Program-made: the position numbers and the translations under genes
Origin: Planctomycetota bacterium
Lineage (GTDB): Bacteria > Planctomycetota > Planctomycetia > Pirellulales > UBA1268
Reading direction: 5' to 3'
Length of the DNA: 6,793 nucleotides
NCBI GenBank assembly: GCA_003669255.1
Contig: QWPO01000197.1
Span: 1-6,793 of the forward strand
In this document: positions 1 through 6,366 of the stretch, one piece after another
How the letters are laid out: the number at the start of each line of letters is the position of its first letter
How positions within the stretch are numbered: position 1 is the stretch's first letter
The notes under the pieces: model-generated
The model's input: only the letters and a program-made list of their open reading frames with translations
What the model was told of the DNA's origin: nothing
Databases searched by the model: none

Positions 1-1
1 G

Positions 2-2155
2 CTCGATCTGCAATCCGGACCGATCGCCGGCGTCGAGTATGCCGGCGACTCGGGACTCCTGGTGGCGATCGTGAACACGATGTCGCCGACGTCGCCCGAG
101 TCGAAAAACCCTGGAATGCAGGTATTCTTCCGGCCGTCGAACTTCATGCAGTACTCCATGTCGATCGCGCCCCTGTTCTTCGCCTCGGGGGTCGATCACC
201 TCCACTACGCGAAGCTCGCTTCCGTCACGAGGGAGCTGGCTGACGCCCGCCTGGCCTGCATCGACGAGGCCTTTGCTCGTCGATCTCCCGTCGATTCCTC
301 GATCAGACCCGTGGCGATCAGTCCGGATGGCCGTCGCATGGCATGCTTCGCGGCCGAGGGTGGGCTGCGGATCGTGGACATGCGGTCCGGCCGGGAGGAG
401 GCTCTCCTGATCGGACCTCGGGATCGGATGGCGCGGGCGACGTTCAGCCGCGACGGTCGCCGCATCGTTACGGTGGAAAACAACAGCGTGCTGAGGCTCT
501 GGGATGCCGACAGTGGCCGGCTCCTGACCACGTGTAGCGGCGAGGGTGGCTCGATCGGCGACGTCACGTTCAGCGGTGACGGGTCGCGGTTTGCATTCCG
601 CGTCTACCTCGGTAGGCGTTGGCAGGATCGCTTCCTGGTGTATGCCTCCGCCGACGGCCGGCAGCTCTCGGCTGTCGAGGCGCCGGCGGGGCTGACGCGC
701 GATGAGCCGCTCATCGCGCTGAGTCCAGACGGCAGCCGCTTGGTAACGAGTGCTCATGAATCCGATCTCCACGAGTGGGACACGGCCTCGGGCGCGGCTC
801 TCGGCGATCTGCGGGATCATGCCGCGATCGTGGAGTCCGTCGCCTTCAGCCCCGATGGAGGCCGGATTGTCAGCGGCGCGGCGAACGGCCATATCCGGCT
901 CTGGGATCCCACGACCCGGACCCTCGAGCGGGAGTTGATGGGGCACTGCGACGGCGTCACGTCGCTCGCCTTCAGCGCGGACGGATGTGCCCTGGCTTCG
1001 GGGGGCAGCGACGGCACGGTGCGGATCTGGCCGCTCGCGACCGTAGCGCCCATGGCGGTCCTGGCGGGAGTTGCCGGGATGAACGCCGTCGAGTTCAGTC
1101 CCGATGGGACGCAACTGGCGGTGGCGCCGAAGGGAACGGATCACGTGGAACTGTGGAACCCACGCACGGTCAGACGGCTCCGCACCCTCGCGGGCGGCAC
1201 GGGCACTGTGGCACAGCTCGCCTATAGCCCCGACGGCAGTCGGGTCGCGGCCGCCTTCGCGACCCCGCAGCAGACCGGCGGCGTTCGCGTCTGGAACACG
1301 CAGACGGGCGAACTGCTCTCGACGTGCGGTGGCCGCTCGGTGGCCGCACACACGGTGACCTTCAGTCCCGATGGCACACGACTCTTGATCGGTTCCGGCA
1401 GGAGCAGCCTGGCGACGCGCGGAGACGTCGTAGCCCACAGCTGGGCCATGAACTGGGATCTCCTTTCCGACAGCCCGCTCATGTCGGCCGAGCATGGCCG
1501 CACCGCTACGTTGCTGACGACGGCCGCGGTCTTCGGACTGGGGGGAACCCGCGTCGCTTGCCGGGCGGGCTACCTGCTCGACGCGGCCACCGGCGAATCG
1601 ACGGTGAAGCTGCCTCCCTTGGGCCAGTTGGGTTGCCTCAGCGCCAGCCCGGATGGTTCCGTGCTGGGGATCGGGCTTGCTTCCGGCAACGTTTTGCTGG
1701 CGTCGTTCGCGACGGGAACCCAGATTGCCCAACTCAACGGCCACGTCGGCTGCGTGCGGGCCATCGCCTTCAGCCCCGATGGAGCGCGGATCATGACGGG
1801 CTCGCTGGATGGCACCGCCCGCCTCTGGGACGCCTGCTCGGGTGAGTCGATCCACGTCTTGCATGGGCACGAAGGCATCGTGGAGCGGACCATCTTCACT
1901 CCCGATGGCAGACGGGCCGTGACGGCTGGAACCGACGGCACGGTCCGCATCTGGGACACCGACACGGGGCAGGAAGTCTCGCAGTTGCCCGGCCAGCGTG
2001 CGGAGCCGACCGCCGTTGCCCTGAGCCCGGACGGCACGCTGGTCGTCACTGCTGCCACCGACGGTACGGCTAGGATCTGGGGTCTCTCCAACGCGGCCAT
2101 CGCCGCCGCGCGGCACGCGGAGACAACCGACGGCGAAGCGGTCGCGGGCTGGTGA
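2..2155 (+). CDS. WD40 repeat protein, 5' end missing (about 14 repeats visible)
   Basis: This is the C-terminal part of a WD40 beta-propeller protein. The frame is open from base 2 with no stop, and the bases before the GTG at 62 already read like a WD40 strand (LDLQSGPIAGVEYAGDSGLL), so the true start most likely lies upstream of the window. Bases about 90-310 encode a non-repeat linker. From about 311 onward I count 14 repeats, most marked by an F/LSPDG-type turn (first near 320, last near 2024). Many end in a WD-type strand such as RLWD, HEWD, RIWD or RVWN. Repeats 3, 9 and 10 are degenerate, and repeat 9 (about 1355-1500) carries an insertion. Fourteen repeats would suit two seven-bladed propellers. 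Such proteins usually serve as protein-interaction scaffolds; no catalytic domain is visible here, though a kinase or other domain could sit in the missing N-terminus. The family call is certain; the partner and role are unknown. Confidence 0.93.
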   Translation, partial: LDLQSGPIAGVEYAGDSGLLVAIVNTMSPTSPESKNPGMQVFFRPSNFMQYSMSIAPLFFASGVDHLHYAKLASVTRELADARLACIDEAFARRSPVDSSIRPVAISPDGRRMACFAAEGGLRIVDMRSGREEALLIGPRDRMARATFSRDGRRIVTVENNSVLRLWDADSGRLLTTCSGEGGSIGDVTFSGDGSRFAFRVYLGRRWQDRFLVYASADGRQLSAVEAPAGLTRDEPLIALSPDGSRLVTSAHESDLHEWDTASGAALGDLRDHAAIVESVAFSPDGGRIVSGAANGHIRLWDPTTRTLERELMGHCDGVTSLAFSADGCALASGGSDGTVRIWPLATVAPMAVLAGVAGMNAVEFSPDGTQLAVAPKGTDHVELWNPRTVRRLRTLAGGTGTVAQLAYSPDGSRVAAAFATPQQTGGVRVWNTQTGELLSTCGGRSVAAHTVTFSPDGTRLLIGSGRSSLATRGDVVAHSWAMNWDLLSDSPLMSAEHGRTATLLTTAAVFGLGGTRVACRAGYLLDAATGESTVKLPPLGQLGCLSASPDGSVLGIGLASGNVLLASFATGTQIAQLNGHVGCVRAIAFSPDGARIMTGSLDGTARLWDACSGESIHVLHGHEGIVERTIFTPDGRRAVTAGTDGTVRIWDTDTGQEVSQLPGQRAEPTAVALSPDGTLVVTAATDGTARIWGLSNAAIAAARHAETTDGEAVAGW

Positions 2156-2166
2156 GTCAGCCGCGA

Positions 2167-2193
2167 GAATGGTCACGCACCCAGCGACCATTC
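2167..2193. terminator. Inverted repeat between convergent genes, possible bidirectional terminator
   Basis: A perfect 8-bp inverted repeat, GAATGGTC (2167-2174) and GACCATTC (2186-2193), is separated by an 11-nt loop. It lies in the 47-nt gap between the stop of the WD40 gene and the stop of the peroxidase gene on the opposite strand. That position suits a shared terminator. There is no T-run on either side, so it is not a classic intrinsic terminator, and the function is inferred from position and symmetry only. Confidence 0.35.
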
Positions 2194-2202
2194 CGCTCAA
2201 CG

Positions 2203-3480
2203 TCACCGGCCGGACCTCGCGGCCTCATCGTTGAGTCCCGGGAGGTCGGGCGGCATCATCCGGTGCCTCGGCTCCTCGAGCGCTCCCAGGAACGCAGCGA
2301 GGTCGGCGAGATCCTGCTGATTGAGGTTGAGGGGTTTGAGGTGAGGCGACTTCACGGGAAACAGTGGATCATCACGCTGGAAGTCTTGTCGCTTGAGCGT
2401 CACCATCCCGGCGTTGTACATGTTGAGCACGCCGCTGAGCTCGAACATCCCTGTGTGCATGAGGGGTGTCGTCCGCGTCACATCCCGGAGCGTCGGCGTG
2501 CGGAAGCGTCCGACGTCTTTGGGATCGCCCGTGACGGCGTGCCGGCCACGGTCTTCTCTGCTTCGGCCGTAGAAACTGAGCCCTAGATCGTGGAAGCGGC
2601 CATCGCTGAACACCGGCCCGTGATGGCAGTTCGTGCACCGCGCTTCGCGTCGGAAGAGGTCGAGACCAATCAGTTCTGCATCGGTGAGCGCCGCGGCATC
2701 CCCCGCCACGAACTCGTCGAACCGCGACCGCCCGCCGACGATCGTCCGCTCGAAACAGGCGATCGCCTTGGCCAACGCGGCGAAGGTGACGGGCTCGTTT
2801 GGAAACGCTTCCTCAAAGCGGGCACGATACCGCGGGATCCCCGAGACCAGGCCGACGACGTGCTCGGCGCTCGCGCCCATGTCGTGTGGATTGGTGAGGG
2901 CCTGCTCCACCTGCTGCTCCAGGCTCTCCGCCCGTCCGTCCCAGAACAGCAACCCGTGGAAGGCGGCATTGCGGATGGTGGGTGCGTTGCGTGCCGGGGC
3001 AGGCCGCAGCGGCTGGCTGACGGTGCGGCCGTCGGCCCAGCCGAGGTTGGGCTCGTGGCACGATGCGCAGGCGAGTTTGCCGCTGGACGAGAGTCTGGCG
3101 TCGAAGAAGAGCGTCTTCCCGAGCGTCACCTTGGCGGGGCTCAGCGGGTTCGACTCGGGGTGCACCACGGTGGGCAGGGGGCCGATCTCCCGCCATTCGA
3201 TGCCCGGGTCGATCATGGGGGGCGGCCAGCGGCTGCGATCGCTGCGGTAGATCTCCCGCAGTCGCTGTGCCTCGACGTCCCGTTCGGTCGCGGTCCGCTC
3301 CGGCCGCGGGGTTGTTCTCCCGCTGGCAGCTTCATCGTCGGCTAAGAGAGGGGTGCTGCCCAGCCACGCGCACATCGCTGCGGTCGCGGCCCACGAGACG
3401 AATCCCTGCCGCCGCGGCAACGCCAAAGCCCGTGCGAACGCCGCGCCGAAGCCCTCACCGAAGCGCTGGTGAATCGCCAT
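2203..3480 (-). CDS. Di-heme cytochrome c peroxidase (MauG/CcpA family), exported
   Basis: This encodes a 425-residue di-heme c-type cytochrome of the bacterial cytochrome c peroxidase/MauG family. Known members reduce hydrogen peroxide or oxidise a partner protein in the periplasm. Two heme-binding motifs are visible, CASCH at residues 138-142 and CTNCH at 282-286. Family landmarks include LGKTLFFDARLS before heme 1, NLGWADGR just after it (Trp148 may lie between the hemes), RNAPTIRNAAFHGLLFWDGR, and TPTLRDVTRTTPLMHTGMF. The segment VLNMYN (351-356) falls where the family carries the Met or Tyr distal heme ligand; Met354 and Tyr355 are both there, so the subtype cannot be decided. The ATG at 3480 is preferred: it is followed by arginines, a hydrophobic stretch (about 27-44) and a plausible cleavage after PLLA, and AAGG lies 6 nt upstream. 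The frame runs on to 3825, but that would overlap the pseudopilin gene antisense. The in-frame ATG at 3522 is an alternative without a Shine-Dalgarno. Confidence 0.92.
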   Translation of the reverse strand: MAIHQRFGEGFGAAFARALALPRRQGFVSWAATAAMCAWLGSTPLLADDEAASGRTTPRPERTATERDVEAQRLREIYRSDRSRWPPPMIDPGIEWREIGPLPTVVHPESNPLSPAKVTLGKTLFFDARLSSSGKLACASCHEPNLGWADGRTVSQPLRPAPARNAPTIRNAAFHGLLFWDGRAESLEQQVEQALTNPHDMGASAEHVVGLVSGIPRYRARFEEAFPNEPVTFAALAKAIACFERTIVGGRSRFDEFVAGDAAALTDAELIGLDLFRREARCTNCHHGPVFSDGRFHDLGLSFYGRSREDRGRHAVTGDPKDVGRFRTPTLRDVTRTTPLMHTGMFELSGVLNMYNAGMVTLKRQDFQRDDPLFPVKSPHLKPLNLNQQDLADLAAFLGALEEPRHRMMPPDLPGLNDEAARSGR

Positions 3481-3637
3481 GCCCGACCTTGCTCGCAGCC
3501 TCGACGCGCCTGTTTCATCCATTACTATATCACTGGCTCGCGCCTCACTGCCATCAATCGGTCCGCCGGCTCGTGAAGCAGGACAAGCCTTGTGTGAGCC
3601 ACAGTTCACCGCGCTCTTCCATCCGGGCTGACGTGAC
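3481..3637. promoter_or_regulatory. Divergent intergenic region between peroxidase and pseudopilin genes
   Basis: These 157 nt separate two divergently transcribed genes and should hold both promoters. An AT-rich patch stands out at about 3513-3531. On the minus strand it contains TATAGT (3529-3524), five of six matches to a sigma-70 -10 box, placed well for a peroxidase transcript starting ahead of the ATG at 3480. No -35 box at normal spacing was found. A short symmetric sequence, ACAAGCCTTGT (3583-3593), lies upstream of the pseudopilin gene and could be an operator half-site pair, though a single 11-bp palindrome is weak evidence. Confidence 0.3.
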
Positions 3638-4288
3638 ATGGATGTACAGCGTCCCTGTTCTCCGCGCAGCTGTCGACCAGCGGCCTTCTCGCTCGTCGAA
3701 CTGCTCGTGGTCGTCGCGATCATTGCCACGCTCGTGGGCCTCATGCTTCCGGCAGTCCAGTTCATTAGGGAACGGGCCCGCCTGACGCAGTGCGCGAACA
3801 ATCTTCGACAGATCGGCTTGGTCACCCAGATCTATGCCGGCACCACCGGGGGCTTTTTCCCCACGGCCTCCAAGACCGGAAACTTCTCCTACCGCATGGC
3901 GCCTGGCCTGAGAACACCGAACGATCCCGACGCGCTGCCAGAAACCTACGGACTCGAAGCCCTGTACGTGCAGCGGGGGTTCCTCAGGCAGGGCAGCGGC
4001 ATCTGGGTCTGCCCGAGTCACACCGATGAGCAGCAGGCCTATCAGAACACCTACGCATTCAGCATCGCGACGGTGCTCGCGAAGCGAAACCCGCCCGACC
4101 AGTCCACCACGCTGTTCACGTGGGACAACTCGAACTTCACCCCGGGCCGGTCAGGTTTTCCCGGGCCGTTCGTGGGCTATGCGATTCCTGTCCCCAAACG
4201 CAAAAACCCCCACGCCGGGTTTCGGTTAGGTTCGGCGGGCTATAACGTTCTCTATCTCGACGGGCACGTCGAGTTCTTCACCAACTGA
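3638..4288 (+). CDS. Short DUF1559-like type II pseudopilin (prepilin N-methylation domain)
   Basis: This encodes a 216-residue protein with a type IV prepilin-like N-terminus: a basic leader (residues 1-16), then FSLVELLVVVAIIATLVGLM, with the conserved Glu at +5 of the mature protein (Glu21). It matches the large DUF1559 group of planctomycete pseudopilins: NNLRQIGLVTQIYAGTTGGFFP (54-75) follows the hydrophobic helix, a CPSH segment (125-128) resembles the family's CPSD, and the C-terminus ends in the NVLYLDGHVEF motif. Members are thought to be processed by prepilin peptidase and exposed at the cell surface or assembled with type II secretion-like machinery. Three features are unusual. The predicted cleavage site is Ala-Phe (16/17) rather than Gly-Phe. 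The His of the usual H-X9-DG motif is Gly198. The protein is also shorter than the roughly 300 residues typical of DUF1559. No clear Shine-Dalgarno precedes the ATG, but no other in-frame start fits the short leader better. Confidence 0.88.
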   Translation: MDVQRPCSPRSCRPAAFSLVELLVVVAIIATLVGLMLPAVQFIRERARLTQCANNLRQIGLVTQIYAGTTGGFFPTASKTGNFSYRMAPGLRTPNDPDALPETYGLEALYVQRGFLRQGSGIWVCPSHTDEQQAYQNTYAFSIATVLAKRNPPDQSTTLFTWDNSNFTPGRSGFPGPFVGYAIPVPKRKNPHAGFRLGSAGYNVLYLDGHVEFFTN

Positions 4289-4306
4289 CGGGGCAAGGGT
4301 TTCATC

Positions 4307-4441
4307 ATGAAACGCGGCTCCAGCCGTCGCTCGACCTCTCGTGCCTCCCGTTCGGCGATCCTCATGAGCGGCGACCCCCGCACGTTTTCTCGAGACGTCG
4401 ACGACCGACATCGTGATCGCGTCGATGGCATCCGGCAGTGA
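4307..4441 (+). CDS. Possible small basic protein (44 aa), unrecognised
   Basis: A 44-codon ORF begins with ATG 18 nt after the pseudopilin stop. AAGGG (4295-4299) lies 7 nt upstream and is the best ribosome binding site in this part of the window. The product begins MKRGSSRRSTSRASRSAIL and stays rich in Arg, Ser and Asp to the TGA at 4439-4441. It has no membrane segment, cysteines or recognisable domain. Its spacing suggests co-transcription with the pseudopilin gene. In planctomycetes a small lipoprotein gene often follows a DUF1559 gene, and after a +1 shift the DNA reads RLQPSLDLSCLPFG, so this may also be the decayed start of such a gene. No homologue is recognised, and it may not be translated. 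Confidence 0.3.
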   Translation: MKRGSSRRSTSRASRSAILMSGDPRTFSRDVDDRHRDRVDGIRQ

Positions 4442-4590
4442 TGGCAGCATCTCTTTCAAGAACACCGACAGTGCGTCCGAACGTCGCGGCATCTTGAAGC
4501 TCGATACCGCGGTGGCCGCCGCGCCGCTGCTGCGCCGCCGAAAGCCCGCGGGTGGACGGCTTCGTGAAAAACCTTCATGCTGCGGGGACG
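4442..4590. other. Unassigned stretch before the transporter gene
   Basis: No convincing gene is seen here. A plus-strand frame opening at the GTG at 4413 (reading MIASMASGSDGSISFKNTDS and on) crosses into the transporter gene in a different frame and ends at 4661. A minus-strand frame (4681 to 4226) also crosses the region and overlaps the pseudopilin 3' end. Neither has a ribosome binding site or a recognisable domain. The stretch probably contains the transporter's promoter and leader, but no clear -35/-10 pair was found. Confidence 0.4.
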
Positions 4591-5940
4591 ATGGGAGACG
4601 ACACGACCGACCTGCAGCCCATCCTGCCCCTCCCCGATCCTTCCAGCGAGACGGTTCGTGACGACGTGGGCCGTGAGGCACGGAACACCTTCTGGATCGA
4701 GTGTTATCAGATCGTGGTCCGCGTCGGCTGGATCTTCAAGACCGAGACCATCATCATGCCGGCGGTGCTCGATGCCGTCGTTGATTCGGGGTTTCTCCGC
4801 GGCCTCTTGCCCGTGCTCAACCGCGTTGGGCAGAGCGTGCCGCCGCTGTTCATCGCCGGCGGGCTTGCCCGACGGCCACTCAAGAAGTGGTCGCTGGTGG
4901 CCACGAGCCTGGCGATGGCAGGATGCTTCGCGGCGCTCGCCGCCGCCTGGGGACCGCTGCAGACCACGCGTCCCGACCTGCTTGCGATCCTGTTTCTCGT
5001 GGTCTACGCCACATTCTCGTCGGTGATCGGCGTCAATCAACTTGTGTTCGCGGCCCTGCAAGGCAAGCTCATCTCCCCGGGGCATCGGGGCAGGGCGATG
5101 GTGGTGAGCGTGACGGTGGGCAGCGTGCTGGCGATCGCCGCGGCGATCGTGCTCCTGGGTCCCTGGCTGAAGCAGCCCGACGGGTTTCCGAAAATCTTCC
5201 TCGCCACGGCCACGTTCTTCGCGATCTCGGCGATCGCGCCGGTGTTCCTTGATGAGCCAGCCGATGCGGCTCGGTCCTCGACCGCGGCGGGTTCGCAGTC
5301 ATCCTGGGCGGTGGTCTCTGCGGGCCTCGCCAGCTGGCGGGCGACGATTGCGGCCGACCGCACGCTCGTGCGGCTCTCGCTCGTGGCCGCCTGCTTCTCC
5401 GCGGTGCTGATGATGTTCCCCCACTACCAGGCCTTCGCCCGCGATCGGCTGGGGAGCGGTGCGGACAGCCTGCTCGCCTGGGTCTGCACGCAGAACGCGG
5501 CCACGGGCCTCGCGAGCCTCGTGGCGGGACCTGTGTCCGATCGCCGCGGTACGCGAATCGTGCTCGTCTGGCTCGTTGCTCTCTCGGCGGTCACACCATT
5601 GGTGGTGACGGCGCTCTCACTGCTTCCGCACTCGACCGCGGTGCACTGGTTCTGGATCGTGTACGTGCCGCTGGGCCTCAATCCGATCTCGCTCAAACTG
5701 TTCACGAACTACTCCCTCGAACTCGCTCCATCGGCCGCCGATCACCCGCGGTACGTGAGCATCGTGGGAGCGGCCCTGGCAGCCCCGTTCGTGCTCTCGC
5801 CGCTGGTGGGCCTCGCGGTCGACCGCCTGGGATTTCGGCACGTGTTCATCACAGGGGCGTTGGTCATCGCCGTCGGCGCCCTGATCGCGGCCGGCCTGCC
5901 CGAGCCACGGCATGTGAGCCTCGACCGCCGGTCCGACTAA
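4591..5940 (+). CDS. Major facilitator superfamily (MFS) transporter
   Basis: This encodes a 449-residue polytopic membrane protein of MFS type. A hydrophilic N-terminus of about 30 residues precedes roughly eleven or twelve hydrophobic segments, for example LLAILFLVVYATFSSVIGVN, VVSVTVGSVLAIAAAIVLLG, IVLVWLVALSAVTPLVVTAL and VFITGALVIAVGALIAAGLP. A polar central loop (about 5258-5340) separates the two halves. The C-terminal half carries a motif A-like loop, GPVSDRRGTR (near 5527-5556), while the equivalent N-terminal loop is a divergent GGLARRPLKKW. The substrate cannot be inferred. The ATG at 4591 was chosen because the 13 codons between an earlier GTG (4552) and this ATG have several A/T third positions, unlike the strongly GC-ending codons that follow. 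No good Shine-Dalgarno supports either start. An inverted repeat spans the stop codon. Confidence 0.85.
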   Translation: MGDDTTDLQPILPLPDPSSETVRDDVGREARNTFWIECYQIVVRVGWIFKTETIIMPAVLDAVVDSGFLRGLLPVLNRVGQSVPPLFIAGGLARRPLKKWSLVATSLAMAGCFAALAAAWGPLQTTRPDLLAILFLVVYATFSSVIGVNQLVFAALQGKLISPGHRGRAMVVSVTVGSVLAIAAAIVLLGPWLKQPDGFPKIFLATATFFAISAIAPVFLDEPADAARSSTAAGSQSSWAVVSAGLASWRATIAADRTLVRLSLVAACFSAVLMMFPHYQAFARDRLGSGADSLLAWVCTQNAATGLASLVAGPVSDRRGTRIVLVWLVALSAVTPLVVTALSLLPHSTAVHWFWIVYVPLGLNPISLKLFTNYSLELAPSAADHPRYVSIVGAALAAPFVLSPLVGLAVDRLGFRHVFITGALVIAVGALIAAGLPEPRHVSLDRRSD

Positions 5941-5950
5941 GACGGCTCAC
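5914..5950 (+). terminator. Nested inverted repeat across the transporter stop codon
   Basis: GTGAGCC (5914-5920) and GGCTCAC (5944-5950) form a perfect 7-bp outer stem. The 23-nt interior contains a second hairpin, GACC-GCC-GGTC (5923-5933), that can be lengthened by TC/GA pairs around a one-base bulge. The TAA stop (5938-5940) lies inside the outer loop. The position suits a terminator or an mRNA 3'-end-protecting structure, but no T-tract follows, so intrinsic termination is not proven. Confidence 0.35.
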
Positions 5951-6187
5951 GCTTCATCCTCGAGCGTTCACGAGGCTCGGGGCTACCCATGCCATCTCGC
6001 CGGACGTTCGCTGCGGGCATCCTGCCCTTCACTCACTCGAAGGAAACCTCGCTTCGCCCTCCAGTCTCCGCTCGATTTCCTACGCCGCTCGATTGGCACG
6101 GGCAGCCCCTCGCGGCATCATCGTTTGCGTGAGATCCTGGAAGGGAGAGCAGGCGATCACAGGCCCACGCGGAAGCGCACGGTGACA

Positions 6188-6264
6188 GGCTGCGGGATCG
6201 GGGCGAGGATCGCGAGCGTCGGCTATCCTGCCGTTGGCGAGCGAACTCGTCCCGTCCCGCAGCC
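6188..6264 (+). repeat. 77-nt imperfect hairpin (possible structured RNA or REP-like palindrome)
   Basis: A perfect 10-bp stem, GGCTGCGGGA (6188-6197) with TCCCGCAGCC (6255-6264), continues inward in register. After one wobble and one bulged base, GGGGCGAG (6200-6207) pairs with CTCGTCCC (6246-6253) over 8 bp including one G:T. TCGC (6210-6213) then pairs with GCGA (6241-6244), and CGGC (6220-6223) with GCCG (6230-6233) closes a hexaloop, TATCCT. No target-site duplication is evident at the flanks. It ends 102 nt before the start of the cysteine protein gene, so it could be a leader structure, a separate small RNA, or a palindromic repeat element. The strand of any transcript is unknown. Confidence 0.5.
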
Positions 6265-6317
6265 GGATTTGGCAGGTGGGGTTCGCAGCTGGTTGCCTCA
6301 GCACCTGGTGAAGCCGT

Positions 6318-6340
6318 AATCTCATGTCGGGAGATTCCCG
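6318..6340 (+). promoter_or_regulatory. Two mutually exclusive short hairpins just upstream of the ribosome binding site
   Basis: AATCTC (6318-6323) can pair with GAGATT (6331-6336) around a 7-nt loop. Alternatively, CGGGA (6328-6332) can pair with TCCCG (6336-6340) around a 3-nt loop. The two share bases 6331, 6332 and 6336 and cannot form together. They end 13 nt before the Shine-Dalgarno sequence. Alternative pairing there could affect translation, but each stem is only 5-6 bp and may be chance. The first arm also overlaps the weak -10-like TAATCT, in which case only the second hairpin would be in the transcript. Confidence 0.2.
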
Positions 6341-6352
6341 CGTTTCGAACCC

Positions 6353-6358
6353 AAGGAG
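6353..6358 (+). promoter_or_regulatory. Shine-Dalgarno sequence of the cysteine protein gene
   Basis: AAGGAG lies 8 nt upstream of the ATG at 6367. It is the strongest ribosome binding site in the window and fixes the start of a gene that runs off the right edge. Confidence 0.8.
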
Positions 6359-6366
6359 ACCGTGCT

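Larger units (their letters stand above)
5941..6366. other. Long intergenic region rich in inverted repeats
   Basis: About 426 nt without a convincing gene. Frames are open on both strands (plus 6125-6319, minus 6461-6033 and 6325-6080), but their products look like GC-rich shadow translations, without ribosome binding sites or recognisable domains. Several inverted repeats occur: CCTCG/CGAGG (5958-5962 and 5971-5975), GGGCA-TCC-TGCCC (6015-6027), a large 77-nt hairpin (6188-6264), and two competing hairpins (6318-6340). A weak sigma-70-like pair, TTGCCT (6293-6298) and TAATCT (6317-6322) with an 18-nt spacer, could start transcription of the downstream gene, but it matches only four and three of six consensus bases. 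Confidence 0.5.

Noticed and set aside
62..64. GTG at 62 as the true start of the WD40 gene
   Set aside because: The frame is open to the window edge, the upstream residues look like propeller sequence, and there is no Shine-Dalgarno sequence.
1570..2100. Minus-strand frame of 176 codons inside the WD40 gene
   Set aside because: Its repeated PSGL-type motifs are the reverse reading of the SPDG repeats, so it is a shadow of the WD40 gene.
2152..3345. Two long plus-strand frames opposite the peroxidase gene (2152-2586 and 2590-3345)
   Set aside because: They mirror the heme peroxidase on the other strand, have no recognisable domains, and reflect GC-rich antisense codon structure.
3403..3480. 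Twin-arginine (Tat) signal on the peroxidase, from the RRQGF sequence
   Set aside because: The residues after the arginine pair do not fit the Tat consensus, and c-type cytochromes receive heme after Sec export, so a Sec signal is more likely.
3481..3825. Extension of the peroxidase frame to an upstream start at 3825
   Set aside because: The extra 115 codons run antisense through the pseudopilin gene, lack a signal peptide, and precede a good internal start with its own signal sequence at 3480.
4226..4681. Minus-strand frame of 151 codons across the pseudopilin 3' end and the transporter start
   Set aside because: It overlaps two better-supported genes, has no ribosome binding site and no recognisable domain.
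6015..6027. GGGCA-TCC-TGCCC as an intrinsic terminator
   Set aside because: The stem is only 5 bp and is not followed by a T-run; such short GC-rich repeats are expected by chance here.
6125..6319. 64-codon plus-strand frame in the intergenic region
   Set aside because: It has no recognisable product and no ribosome binding site, and the hairpin at 6188-6264 accounts for the structure of this stretch better.
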